61,192 nucleotides of DNA from JBFXAM01 sp050184295 (GTDB lineage: Bacteria; Planctomycetota; Phycisphaerae; UBA1845; Fen-1342). The position numbers and the translations under genes are program-made. Location: the NCBI GenBank assembly GCA_050184295.1, contig JBFXAM010000011.1, positions 1-61,192 of the forward strand, in the 5' to 3' direction. This document shows positions 40,409 through 50,062 of this stretch, piece by piece. How positions within the stretch are numbered: the stretch's first letter is position 1; every line of letters begins with the position of its first letter. The notes below the pieces were generated by a model that worked only from the letters and a program-made list of their open reading frames with translations, was not told the DNA's origin and made no database searches.

Positions 40409-43400
40409 TCAGCCGCCGATGAGCAGCGCTACGAACGAGTCGATGTCGAAGTTGTCGACGCGCCCATCCAGATTGATGTCCGCGTGGTTGATGTCACACC
40501 AGGGAAATGTGGCTTCGTACTCGTCCGCATTCGTGATCGCCAGAATGAACGCATCGATGTCGAAGTTGTCGACCGAGCCGCCGTCGCAGTTGACATCGCC
40601 GGGCACGACCGCCGGTGAGGTCGTGTAGTGCAGTTGGTACGTGCGCACACCGGCGACTTCGACATGATCGAACACGTGCACGTACTGTTCAACGCGAGGC
40701 GGCAATCCCTCCACGCGGACGACGCGATTCGTTGTCCACGCGTTGTCTCCGCCCCGCACGACGCTGCCGTCGGCGCGTCGCACGCGCGCCAGGCGATACG
40801 TCGCGAGCCCGGGGTCGTCGGCGCGGATGTAGTTCCAGCCGGCGGCACAATCGGCCGTGAGCGTGACATCGAAGTCGCCGGGCGGCGCTACGGGCCCGTC
40901 CGTGGTGGCGTCGATCACGGCGGCGACAGGCAGGACTTCGTTCGTACTTGTGTGCAGGTGATCCGGCAACTGCATCAGGTCTGGAACGTCGTCGGTCAGG
41001 AAGTCCGGCCGCATGTCGTCGGTGGGCCAGTCTGCGCGCACCGAGTGCACCATCGGACGGAGATGGATGGTCTCAAATAGCGAGAAGCGCGGATCGCCAA
41101 GCCCGTCAACGTGCTCGAAGCTCGCAGAGTATTCTCTGAACTCGCCCTGGAGACTGGCGGTCATCAGCCAGCGCGCGGAGACCGTTTCGAGCGGCTCGAT
41201 GTCGCCGAGGTTCACCGTGAGCGACGGCGAGAGCAGATCGGAGCCGATCTGCGTGCCGATGATCGTGAAATTGATCAACAGGCCGTCGCGGTTATCGATG
41301 ACCTCGGGTTGCGCGGACGTGATCCGCAGGTTCTGAGCGACACCGGCGCCGGCGTTGTGAACGAGCACGCCCAGCGCGAAGGGGCGCGCCGGTTCGACGA
41401 CATCCGGCGTGAAAGGGTCGTCGCTGTAGACGATTCTCTCGTGGAAGTACTCAAGATGGAGGCGCGCGTTCGGCAGCACGTCGATGTTCACCGGGAGGAG
41501 CGGCGTGGCCACGGTCTCGCCATCCAGAACATACGAGAGGCGCCCGCTGATCGCGTAACGGCGCGGCTCTGTAGGCGCCGCGTCGTCGCCGGGCACAATC
41601 GTCCAATTGGCGGCGACGCTCGTACCGGGCGCGAGCGCTTGCGTGCCGTCCACGGCGGAGATTCCGCCCGAGATGCGCGGCGTTCGGATGTCGAACCGTT
41701 CGGGCACGAAAACGCCGGTTTCATCCTGAACGAAGAGTTCGACAAGCACGTTCTCGAGCGCGTGAATATCGCCGGCGTTGTCCAGCTCGAGGGTCGCGGC
41801 GAACGCTGCCCGCGACAGCACGGCGTCCTGGCTGATTCGAATGCGAACCCGCGCGCACACGCCCTCGCGCACTTCCGTGCGATCGGCGTAGAGAACCTGC
41901 GCCGCATACTGCAAAGACTCCATCGGATACGAGAATCCTTCCAGCATGTCCGCGTCGGCGGCTGCCGCACACGCGCTGGATTTCGCGCGCGCGACCTCAC
42001 GATCGATGAAGTCGGTACTCATCCCTGGGGGCACGTCCGCGGCCGTGAAAATGCCTTGGCTCCAATAGTCCACGGTGCGATTCAGGCGCTCGATGAGCAG
42101 CTCGGCGTCCGCCGGCGTCACGATCGCGGGCAGCGGAAGCAGCACAAGCGAATCGCGCTCGGCCGCAGAGATCGAGACGCCCGCGTCGCTCATGGGATCG
42201 GCGGCGGCAGTGAGGGTCGTGCTGAATTGCTGAAAGCGTTCCCAGTCGGCGGTTCCGGCAAACTGGAACCAGACCGGATTCCCGTAAGGATAAGAGGCGA
42301 AGTCCATGCAGGCAAAGTAGCGATTCGCGCGGCCGATGTAGAATTGAACGAGTGGATCGTCCGACGTCGTGGTGATGGGATCGAACGGTCGCCACTCTGC
42401 GTATGCACCATTGCGTCCCGCGAGACAAATACACGCTTCAACGATGCTGGTGATGCTGCTTGCTTGTCCGTACGCGCCAAGCAATTGCTCGAGAGCGTGC
42501 TCAGCAAGATCACCGATTAGCCTGCCGAGTGGTACACACCCAGCGACCTCGATCACACATCCAAATGCCGTGGGTAGATCCTGGCTCTCCCCCAACAAGC
42601 CGTGGCACGCATTCGAGATGTTCCATACGCAACCCAGGATCGGAACATATCCCAGAATCACTTCGCCGATCGCGAGCGCGCAGTTCAGTTGGCATGGATC
42701 GCACGACTGCGGCACATCAATCCCCGGCGGTACATAAATAGTTCCGCCGCCGCCGCCGCCGCCGCCGCCGCAGTGGCAATACGTCGGCACCGGGCTGCCC
42801 GTGCAGTCGGCGTCGCGCGTGAGGAACGGCACCGCCACGCCGCGCGCGATCCGTCGCCCGCAGAAATACTCCCAGCGGACCTCGAAGCGAATGTCGTAGC
42901 AGGGCGGATCGGCCGCAAACGACGGACTCGCCCGCACCGCGACCGGCAAATCAATACTGGCGCCGGGCGAAATGACGCCCAGTTGCTCGACGAGCGGCTC
43001 CAGATCATAATCGGGATGTCCGCCGCCTCCGCCGCCGTTGCCGGCCACCGCATCGCCATGCACCGCGACCGCGGCATTCGTCACGTTGACGTGCCCCACG
43101 TTGCGGATGGTCACGATCACGGTGCGCACTTCGCCCGGCAACATGTCGCGCATGTCGACCACGCGCGGCGTCACGTCGAGATACGGCGGTGGAACGTACG
43201 TCTCGAATACGGCCTCAAGATTGATCCGGTAGCGGTCCTCGGTCGTCGTGGGTTCGACACGCCACCGATACGACACGTACTCGCGGGGCAAGAACACCTC
43301 GGTGTCGCGCTCCGTATCGGCTTCCACGTCTACCAGCACGCGCGCAGCGCCGTGGTCCGGTGCGCTCGCGTGCAGCTCGTAGCGCCCTTCGACGACGTCG

Positions 43401-45346
43401 GCAAAAACGTACTGGCCGGCGGCGTCCGTCACGCCCGTCGCGACGAGCTGGTCGTCATAGGGATCACGAAGCTCAAGCGCCGCGCCGGCCACGTTCGGAA
43501 ACCCGTTCTGCGAATCGAAGTAGGACGCCTCATCGGTGGCGGTCACCCGCAGGTTGCCGCGCGCCACCGACGCACAGCGGAAGGCGAATGGCACACTGAG
43601 GCTCGCCTGGGCGTCGAACAGCGCGATCGTGCCCGTGTACGGACCCAGCGGCAAATCGTCCGGCGGCGCCAGTCGCAACACGACCGTCGCCGAGCCGCCG
43701 GCGGGCAGCGGCGGCAGCGCGGCCGGCGTGGCCAGGTGCAGCCAACCTGGGTTCGGCGGGTCGACCGTCACGGGCCCGCTGCTCACCGCGCCGGTGTTCG
43801 TGACACGAAACTCGACCATCGTCTGCTCGCCCCGGATCATCGCCGCGCTCAGCTCCGTGACCGAAGCTTCAAAGCGCGGCAGCGTCGGCGGTATCGTCAA
43901 GGCGATGCTCAGGTGCGCGGTCGCTGCCTCCGCGGATGAGAGATTGACCTGTGGCGTGGCCGAGGCCACCGTGTCGCTCGTCGCCAACGCCGTATACGGG
44001 ACCGGAACACGGGAGAGCGGGGGCAGGCCCGCGGGTAGCGTCAGTTGGAGCGTCACCGTGGGCGGCAGGTCGACGATCTCCGCCGCGACCATGGTCAACG
44101 GCGTGACGCCCAAGTTGCGCAGCGTGAGCGTGCCCGTCCGTGGCTGACCGGCGCGCAGCACGAGCGAAAGCGCGGCGGGTTCTACCGTCATGCCGTACAG
44201 GGCGAACGAATCCTCGGCGGCGGCGTCTTGAACGGCCGGATGATCGGCCGAGACTTCATAGATTCCCGCTTCCTGTGCGAGCGGCTCGAACGTATAGCTG
44301 AAGCTTCCCGCACTATCCGTCATCACGGACACGACGCGGCGCACGTCGCCGCGGACAATTCGGATTTCGACCGGCACGTCGCCGGCCGGCACTCCATCGG
44401 ACAATCGCGTCGCCTGGCCGCTCAGCACGACCGGTGTACCCGCCGGCGCGGTCGACGGGTCGGCGCTGACGGTCGCGCCGTATTCCGGCGCCAACACGCC
44501 GAGCGGCAACACGCCGACGTTGTTGCTCTCAACCTCCTCGGTGATGACCGAGAGCGCATCGGTGAATACGAAGAACCAGATGGCGCCGGGCGTGGAGGGG
44601 AGATTCACGTTTGCTGTCGCGACGTACGCCTCATCGGGTCCGTACGCGGCGATGTTCGTCACCTGTGCAACGAGCGCGTCTGCGCCGGCGGGCGACGGGT
44701 CGAACACATCGTCGCTCGAAACGTAGACCCGATCGATCCAATCGCCGAACGCGACGCCGATGCCCTGATTCGAAACCGTCCAGCTCAGCGTGACCGACTG
44801 GCCGACGTAGCGGTTCGCGCCGGCGGACAGCGCGCTGAACTGCAAGTCCGGCTGCTCAAAGCCATTCTGGAAGGAGTACTCGCGCGACACGGCGTCCGCG
44901 TAGGTCGTGTACACGGTGGTTTCGTTCTGGAATGAGAACTCGCGCGACACCGCGTCGCTGAACGCGAGCGCGAACGCGTCCTCGTTCAGAAACGAGTATT
45001 CGCGCGAGACCGCGTCGGCGAACGCGAGTGCGAACGCGTCCTCGTTCAGAAACGAGTATTCGCGCGAGATCGCGTCGGCGAACGCGAGTGCGAACGCGTC
45101 CTCGTTCAGAAACGAGTATTCGCGCGACACGGCGTCGATGAAACTGGGCTCGTTCGCACCGCCGGCGAGTCCGCCGTCGTCCGGCTCGGCGTCTGAATCC
45201 AGATAGTCAATAACGTCCAACATCGTCGGCGCCCGGAACGGCCCGCTCCCTTGCGGTGAGGCGTCCTTGGGAGGACTTGCGAGCCAGAACATCGGTGCGA
45301 GAACAACGCCGCTCAGCAGCAGCCACGACGACATACGCTCGATCAT
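40409..45346 (-). CDS. Giant secreted protein with SREYSF repeats, CARDB-like domains and dockerin-like end
   Basis: 1645 residues, the largest gene in the window. ATG 45346 follows GGGAG; signal sequence of about 22 residues. Residues ~65-165 are five 20-residue repeats (DAVSREYSFLNEDAFALAFA type). Next come CARDB/Ig-like domains (QFSALSAGANRYVGQSVTL, WTVSNQG) and a carboxypeptidase-regulatory-like domain near residue 620 (TGVTDAAGQYVFADVVEGRY). A Gly-run (HCGGGGGGGGG) near 860 leads to a Cys-rich helical part, more beta domains, and a dockerin-like module (GDVNCDGGSVDNFDIDAF, INLDGRVDNFDIDSF). Probably a surface scaffold. Neighbour on the same strand upstream is another secreted protein. 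Confidence 0.85.
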   Translation of the reverse strand: MIERMSSWLLLSGVVLAPMFWLASPPKDASPQGSGPFRAPTMLDVIDYLDSDAEPDDGGLAGGANEPSFIDAVSREYSFLNEDAFALAFADAISREYSFLNEDAFALAFADAVSREYSFLNEDAFALAFSDAVSREFSFQNETTVYTTYADAVSREYSFQNGFEQPDLQFSALSAGANRYVGQSVTLSWTVSNQGIGVAFGDWIDRVYVSSDDVFDPSPAGADALVAQVTNIAAYGPDEAYVATANVNLPSTPGAIWFFVFTDALSVITEEVESNNVGVLPLGVLAPEYGATVSADPSTAPAGTPVVLSGQATRLSDGVPAGDVPVEIRIVRGDVRRVVSVMTDSAGSFSYTFEPLAQEAGIYEVSADHPAVQDAAAEDSFALYGMTVEPAALSLVLRAGQPRTGTLTLRNLGVTPLTMVAAEIVDLPPTVTLQLTLPAGLPPLSRVPVPYTALATSDTVASATPQVNLSSAEAATAHLSIALTIPPTLPRFEASVTELSAAMIRGEQTMVEFRVTNTGAVSSGPVTVDPPNPGWLHLATPAALPPLPAGGSATVVLRLAPPDDLPLGPYTGTIALFDAQASLSVPFAFRCASVARGNLRVTATDEASYFDSQNGFPNVAGAALELRDPYDDQLVATGVTDAAGQYVFADVVEGRYELHASAPDHGAARVLVDVEADTERDTEVFLPREYVSYRWRVEPTTTEDRYRINLEAVFETYVPPPYLDVTPRVVDMRDMLPGEVRTVIVTIRNVGHVNVTNAAVAVHGDAVAGNGGGGGGHPDYDLEPLVEQLGVISPGASIDLPVAVRASPSFAADPPCYDIRFEVRWEYFCGRRIARGVAVPFLTRDADCTGSPVPTYCHCGGGGGGGGGTIYVPPGIDVPQSCDPCQLNCALAIGEVILGYVPILGCVWNISNACHGLLGESQDLPTAFGCVIEVAGCVPLGRLIGDLAEHALEQLLGAYGQASSITSIVEACICLAGRNGAYAEWRPFDPITTTSDDPLVQFYIGRANRYFACMDFASYPYGNPVWFQFAGTADWERFQQFSTTLTAAADPMSDAGVSISAAERDSLVLLPLPAIVTPADAELLIERLNRTVDYWSQGIFTAADVPPGMSTDFIDREVARAKSSACAAAADADMLEGFSYPMESLQYAAQVLYADRTEVREGVCARVRIRISQDAVLSRAAFAATLELDNAGDIHALENVLVELFVQDETGVFVPERFDIRTPRISGGISAVDGTQALAPGTSVAANWTIVPGDDAAPTEPRRYAISGRLSYVLDGETVATPLLPVNIDVLPNARLHLEYFHERIVYSDDPFTPDVVEPARPFALGVLVHNAGAGVAQNLRITSAQPEVIDNRDGLLINFTIIGTQIGSDLLSPSLTVNLGDIEPLETVSARWLMTASLQGEFREYSASFEHVDGLGDPRFSLFETIHLRPMVHSVRADWPTDDMRPDFLTDDVPDLMQLPDHLHTSTNEVLPVAAVIDATTDGPVAPPGDFDVTLTADCAAGWNYIRADDPGLATYRLARVRRADGSVVRGGDNAWTTNRVVRVEGLPPRVEQYVHVFDHVEVAGVRTYQLHYTTSPAVVPGDVNCDGGSVDNFDIDAFILAITNADEYEATFPWCDINHADINLDGRVDNFDIDSFVALLIGG
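44881..45139 (-). repeat. 60-bp tandem repeats coding the SREYSF units
   Basis: Three nearly identical 60-base units (44941-45000, 45001-45060, 45061-45120), one diverged unit (44881-44940) and a partial one (45121-45139). Differences among the three are only a few bases, so recent duplication or homogenisation. Confidence 0.93.
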
Positions 45347-45400
45347 GACAGAACTCCCGCGCGGACCGACGAACGTCTCGACAGCGAAGCGCGCTTGAAC

Positions 45401-46717
45401 CTACGGGCGGAATGCGCGGACCTGGATCGCGCCGAACCCGCGCGGTGGTGTGTCGACCGCGAGGCTCCACATCGAGAGGGCCGTGTCGCCGGACACATAC
45501 GTGGCCGTCAGCGTCTGCGACACGCCGCTGCGCGGCGTGATCCGCGCGACGACGCTCCACGCGTTCGGATCGGGCGGCACGGGGACGTTGCGGGCCTCGA
45601 TGTTGATCGTCAGCGGATTGGTCGTATCGAACGCGACGTCAGCGCTCGGGAACGAGAACTGAGCGCGTGGGTCGGCGGGGAAGTTGTGCGTCTGACCGTT
45701 GGCGACCACCGAAATCGGGCGGACGGCCGGCGCGGTCGGCGGGGACCACAGCGTAATCGGCAGCGCGACCGGCTCGAAGCGCTCAAACGTCGGATTCGCT
45801 GTGCCGGTAAACGGAATCGCGTTCGCGTTGACCGCGATCCGACCGGCTCCGCCCTCTCCGGTCCAAAAGCCGCTGCCGTCGCTCCCACCGCCCGCGTTCA
45901 GCGCGCCGCTCCCCGCGACCGTGCTTGCCAGAAGTCGGATGGCGCCGCCGCTGCCTCCGCCGCCGGAGGCGCTGCCGCCCCGGGCGTAGATTGTGCCGTT
46001 GACGGTGATCGTTCCCGTGGCGGCGATCAGAATAGCGCCACCGCCGGCGCCGGCGCCGAAGCAGCCCTCGACGTCCACGCGCGGCGCTCCGCCGGACCCA
46101 CCGATCAGGGGCACAAGAAATGGGCTGGCGTAGGTGGCTGCGGGTGACACGGCCCCCTGGGCGAGTCCAAGCCCGCCGAAGCTCCCACCGGTGAAGCCGA
46201 CGCCGGCGATGCGCAGCCCGCCGCCGGGACCGAAGCCGTCGCTCGCCGGCTGGAGGGTGCCCGAGCGCCCCGCGGCGCCGCGAAAGCCTCCCGGTCCCGG
46301 CTCCGCCGGCGCGCAACCGGCGGCGTCGCTGCCGTCGAGCAGGATTTGGGCGTTCGAGTGGATGACGACATCACCGCTCACGAGCCACACGACCGGCGCT
46401 CGGCTTGCGTGATTCGTGAAGAAGAGGCGATCCGTGCCGCTGTTATTCCCGATCGTCACGGACGAGAATCGGTAAATGACGGCCCAGCGCGCGGGATCGT
46501 AGATTCCCTGTCCGGGCGAATAGCCCGGCGGCGTTGAGTTCTCCCAGTCGGCATAAGTGATAGCGTTTGAGAGGTTTAGCGTCTGATCAAGCGTGCCGCC
46601 GGTCGGCCAGTCATAGGCACCGTCGATGCCGTTCGCCTCGGGGATCGCGAGCTGCGCGACTGCGGCGCCGGGCAGGATGGCGAGTACGCACGCCAATGGG
46701 CGCAGGAATCGATACAT
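45401..46717 (-). CDS. Secreted glycine-rich protein
   Basis: 438 residues. ATG 46717 has GGAGG 7 bases upstream; signal peptide to AVAQ. The centre (residues ~105-280) is glycine-rich with GPGGFRGAAG, GFGPGGG, GAGAGGGAILIAA and VNGTIYARGGSASGGGGSG, a pattern of beta-helix-like surface proteins where a short beta strand alternates with Gly runs. No C-terminal sorting module. It precedes the giant protein on the same strand with 54 bases between, so they may form an operon. Confidence 0.78.
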   Translation of the reverse strand: MYRFLRPLACVLAILPGAAVAQLAIPEANGIDGAYDWPTGGTLDQTLNLSNAITYADWENSTPPGYSPGQGIYDPARWAVIYRFSSVTIGNNSGTDRLFFTNHASRAPVVWLVSGDVVIHSNAQILLDGSDAAGCAPAEPGPGGFRGAAGRSGTLQPASDGFGPGGGLRIAGVGFTGGSFGGLGLAQGAVSPAATYASPFLVPLIGGSGGAPRVDVEGCFGAGAGGGAILIAATGTITVNGTIYARGGSASGGGGSGGAIRLLASTVAGSGALNAGGGSDGSGFWTGEGGAGRIAVNANAIPFTGTANPTFERFEPVALPITLWSPPTAPAVRPISVVANGQTHNFPADPRAQFSFPSADVAFDTTNPLTINIEARNVPVPPDPNAWSVVARITPRSGVSQTLTATYVSGDTALSMWSLAVDTPPRGFGAIQVRAFRP

Positions 46718-46921
46718 CGCTGTACCTCCAATGTCAGTGCTTCGTGCTCCGAATGGATCCGAACCGTCACTCTATTCATCAATATGAACGAGGACCGCGG
46801 ATCTTTCGGATTTGTGCGGCCGATTTGCAGCTTGGGAAGTGGGAGTGCGGCGAGCAACTGAAACCGCGCACGGCTCGCGATTGAATCCGGCTGATGTAGG
46901 AAAGCCGACCGCAGCGCCGTC

Positions 46922-48403
46922 CTACCGCCCCGCCCGCGTCCGCACTGCCGCGTCCCAGCGGAACGGCGGGTCGCTGTGCAGGCGCCAGCCTTCGACGACG
47001 ATTCGGTCGCCCGGCGGAAAGTTCTCCAGCACGCCGCCGACGTCCTCCAGCGTGCTCACGCCGATGCGGCCCAGCCCCACGATCAGATCGCGCGGCTCGA
47101 TGCCCGCGTCCGCCGCCGGGCTGCGCGGCTCCACCGCTTCGACGATCAGGCCGACATAGGGCGGCAATTCGAGCTCGCGGCGGAGGCTCGCCGGGATCAA
47201 GCCCAGCGTGATGCCCAGCATGCTCGCGCCGAGCTTGCGGCCGTCGGGCGGCGGCAGTTGCTCCAGCTCGACCGACGCGTCGATCTGCTCGCCGCCGCGT
47301 TGCAGTGCAAGTTGGATCGCGCGGCCGGGCTTCTGTCGCAGCAGATCCACGTAGTAGTCGATGCCGTTGCGCACAGGCCGGCCGTTGAAGCGTGCGATTC
47401 GATCGCCGGGCTTCACACCGGCGCGGGCGGCGGGCGAGTTCGGTGCAACCTTCACGACTTCGGCCTTGGCCGTGTCGACCGCGATGCCGAATCGGACCCG
47501 CTGGCGGCGTTCGATGTCGAGCATGTCGGGCAGCAGCTCCCACAGCCGCGCCACGGGTATCGCAAATCCGATGCTCTGCGCGTCGGCGCGGACGGCGGTG
47601 TTGATTCCGACCAGCTCGCCGTGCACGTTGAGCAGCGGCCCGCCGGAGTTTCCCGGGTTGATCGGCGCGTCGGTCTGGATCAGCCCCTCGAAGCTGACGC
47701 CGCGATCGACGCGCACGTCGCGATTGAGGGCGCTGACGATCCCCGCGCTCACGGAGTGCTGCAATCCAAGCGGGTTGCCGATCGCGATCACCGTCTCGCC
47801 GATCAGGATGTCATTGGGCTTGCCGAGCGCGACCGCGGGCAGATCGCCGCCGGCTTCCACCGCGAGCACCGCGAGATCATGCTCGCGATCGAGCGCGACA
47901 ACGGTCGCGGGGAGCGTCTTGCCGCTCGCGAACGTGACGCGCACGTCCGACGCCTGCAGCACCACGTGGGCGTTGGTGACGATGTAGCCGGTCTCGTGAA
48001 TCACAACGCCTGACCCGACGCTCGAGACCTGCTGGTCCAGATAACGCGGGCCGATGTTGAACAGCTCGTCGAACGGCGAGTTGTAACGCCAGTTGCGCAC
48101 GCGCACGACGCGCGTCGTGCTGATATTCACAACCGTGTCGCGGCACGATTCGTACACCTCGACGACCGGCGTGCGGCGGCTGGGTTTGTCCACCTGCGCG
48201 GGCGCGGCGGCGGGCGCACCGAAGCCGGCGAGCGAGACGGCCGCGACGAGCGCCGCGACCGGCCGCCGTGAACCGCGAAACCGCGCGACGCGTGGTCGCA
48301 CCAGGTGATGCGGCGCAGCGCGCCGTCGTGCCGCGGTCGGCTGCGCGGCTTTGAAGCGCGCTACACCCGGTGGCCGGAAGCGAATCATGAGCGAGAGACG
48401 CAT
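46922..48403 (-). CDS. HtrA/DegP-type serine protease with two PDZ domains
   Basis: 493 residues. ATG 48403 is preceded by AGGAGG. A basic N-terminus and a signal segment (to APAQ) direct it to the periplasm. The trypsin-like domain (residues ~85-270) has the triad His in TNAHVV, Asp in REHDLAVL and Ser in NPGNSGGPLL. Two PDZ domains follow (~285-370 and ~395-480; KVAPNSPAARAGVKPGDR and AVEPRSPAADAGIEPRD). Degrades or refolds damaged envelope proteins. No operator seen. Confidence 0.93.
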   Translation of the reverse strand: MRLSLMIRFRPPGVARFKAAQPTAARRRAAPHHLVRPRVARFRGSRRPVAALVAAVSLAGFGAPAAAPAQVDKPSRRTPVVEVYESCRDTVVNISTTRVVRVRNWRYNSPFDELFNIGPRYLDQQVSSVGSGVVIHETGYIVTNAHVVLQASDVRVTFASGKTLPATVVALDREHDLAVLAVEAGGDLPAVALGKPNDILIGETVIAIGNPLGLQHSVSAGIVSALNRDVRVDRGVSFEGLIQTDAPINPGNSGGPLLNVHGELVGINTAVRADAQSIGFAIPVARLWELLPDMLDIERRQRVRFGIAVDTAKAEVVKVAPNSPAARAGVKPGDRIARFNGRPVRNGIDYYVDLLRQKPGRAIQLALQRGGEQIDASVELEQLPPPDGRKLGASMLGITLGLIPASLRRELELPPYVGLIVEAVEPRSPAADAGIEPRDLIVGLGRIGVSTLEDVGGVLENFPPGDRIVVEGWRLHSDPPFRWDAAVRTRAGR

Positions 48404-48479
48404 GACCAGACCTCCTGACGTTTCTGGCGCCGCGAGATCATTCTAGACCTTCATCCCCGAACGTGCGGCGCGCGTGAGC

Positions 48480-48497
48480 CGCGGGCTTCAGCCCGCG
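48480..48497. repeat. Small palindrome CGCGGGC/GCCCGCG (copy 2)
   Basis: Same 7-base arms and preceding GAGC as at 2858-2875, here with a TTCA loop. Lies between htrA and the upstream membrane protein gene. Confidence 0.5.
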
Positions 48498-48665
48498 CGG
48501 ACGTTCGCCACGGCGTGTGCCGCAGAGGAGGTGTCGTGGGGGCTGTGCCGATCGGACCTCGCCGCCGGCGGCGCGGGCGAGGCACGTGCGAGCGGGGTGC
48601 GCTCGGTGTGCGTCGACGGCGGGTCTCGGCACGAACGCGACACTGCGCTGCGCGAGTCGGCGTGG

Positions 48666-49184
48666 CTAACGCCCCGTGATCGTCTCGGCGCACTCGGGAC
48701 AGCGGCCCATCTCGAGCGAGCGCGAGACGTCGTACTCGCATCGCCGGCACGTGCCTGCCCGCCGCGCCGGCTGCATCAATGCCGCCGCCGTCGCCGCGAA
48801 CAGCGCCGGCGCGACCACCGCAGTCACATCAAGGCCGCTGCCGACGAGCGGCGAGTCCCAAGGCAACAAGAACACCACGGGGCCAAACCCGGGCCAGGAC
48901 CACCAGGTCGCCGCCTGGACCGCGGCGCACCCCGCGATGGCGAGCACACCGGCGCCGATCGCGAACGCCGCCGCACCCAGCGACCGACCGAACGAATCGA
49001 ACGCCCAGCGTCGCGGACAGCGCGCCTCGGCGAACCACGCGCCCGCCGACGCCGCCAGCAGCGGCCCCGCCGTCAGGAGCAACAGGGAGTCGAGCGACCG
49101 CCAACCGACCTGAAGCAGGTCGCGCGTGTTCAGCAACAAGACGGCGACGAACGGCACCGCGAATAACGTGCAGAATCGAATCAC
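48666..49184 (-). CDS. Membrane protein with C-terminal zinc-ribbon-like motif
   Basis: 172 residues with four hydrophobic segments, ending TCRRCEYDVSRSLEMGRCPEC: two CxxC pairs that would hold a metal, a tail seen on many small membrane proteins of Planctomycetota. It overlaps the upstream gene by 4 bases (ATGA). Function unknown. Confidence 0.75.
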   Translation of the reverse strand: MIRFCTLFAVPFVAVLLLNTRDLLQVGWRSLDSLLLLTAGPLLAASAGAWFAEARCPRRWAFDSFGRSLGAAAFAIGAGVLAIAGCAAVQAATWWSWPGFGPVVFLLPWDSPLVGSGLDVTAVVAPALFAATAAALMQPARRAGTCRRCEYDVSRSLEMGRCPECAETITGR

Positions 49185-49795
49185 GCCCGGCCCCCGTCGC
49201 GGGGATCGGACCCAGCGGATGCCGGCGGGGATGTGTGGTCGGCGTGCGATTCGGGCGTTTCGTGTTCACCGTCGTCCGGGTCGGGCGCCCCCAGATTCGG
49301 GTCCCCGAACGTCGTCGACCCCAAAGGGACCACTCGCGGCACCACAATCTGCGTTGACGGGGCGCATAAGACGCCGACGAGCGGCCGCGGTGGCGTGATT
49401 ACATCCAGCATCTCTCGGAACGGCGACAGCCGCGCCACCGCCGAGCCATAGCCCGCGGCCCGCGCGATCGCCGTCACGCCGCCGAGCAGCGCCAGCGCCA
49501 AACCCGCAACCGCCGACCCCACGCGGACGAGCGCCCTTCGCACGCGCCACACGCCCACTGGACAGTTGCGCGTCAGCACCGTGCCGTCGCGCCGCTGGTA
49601 ATAGCGCACGCACAGCCGCCCCTCGTGCGACGCGATCAACTGCTCCGCATCCGCGGCGGTCAGCTCCGACAGGTTGTACACGTTCAGCTTGCACGATCCG
49701 CAGAACCGCACGCGCGCATCGCCCTTCATCCGCGCCCAGGACGCGGGACACGGCGACGCGACGCGAACCTGACTCAGCAGGGGCAGCTCGGTCAT
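49181..49795 (-). CDS. FCGSCKLNVYNLS-motif membrane protein
   Basis: 204 residues from ATG 49795. Residues ~5-65 (ASPCPASWARMKGDARVRF, CGSCKLNVYNLSELTAADA) form a small Cys-bearing domain found across Planctomycetota, Bacteroidota and others, followed by LCVRYYQRRDGTVLTRNCP with a further Cys pair. One membrane helix (~90-110) and a soluble acidic, His-containing tail follow. Co-translated with the zinc-ribbon membrane protein. The CxxC motif suggests metal or redox chemistry but the role is unknown. Confidence 0.72.
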   Translation of the reverse strand: MTELPLLSQVRVASPCPASWARMKGDARVRFCGSCKLNVYNLSELTAADAEQLIASHEGRLCVRYYQRRDGTVLTRNCPVGVWRVRRALVRVGSAVAGLALALLGGVTAIARAAGYGSAVARLSPFREMLDVITPPRPLVGVLCAPSTQIVVPRVVPLGSTTFGDPNLGAPDPDDGEHETPESHADHTSPPASAGSDPRDGGRA

Positions 49796-50062
49796 GCGGC
49801 GTGCTCCTCTCGTCGCGGCGCCTGCCGCGAACGCCGCGCGTCGCACTCGCGCGGCAGGTCAAGCGCGCGGCGTCACAGCCGCCGGATCGACCCGGACCGT
49901 TTGACGCGGCAACCCCGCTGCAAGTTCTCACGCACACGGTGGATTGTACGTATCGCCCGCGTGTCGGTGGCCTTTCTCGCACCGGTCGCGTGCGCGTCAG
50001 CCGCTGGCGCGAAGCGGCTCCGAAGCAGCGCCGGGCCGCCGCGGCCGGATATACTCGCCGAC

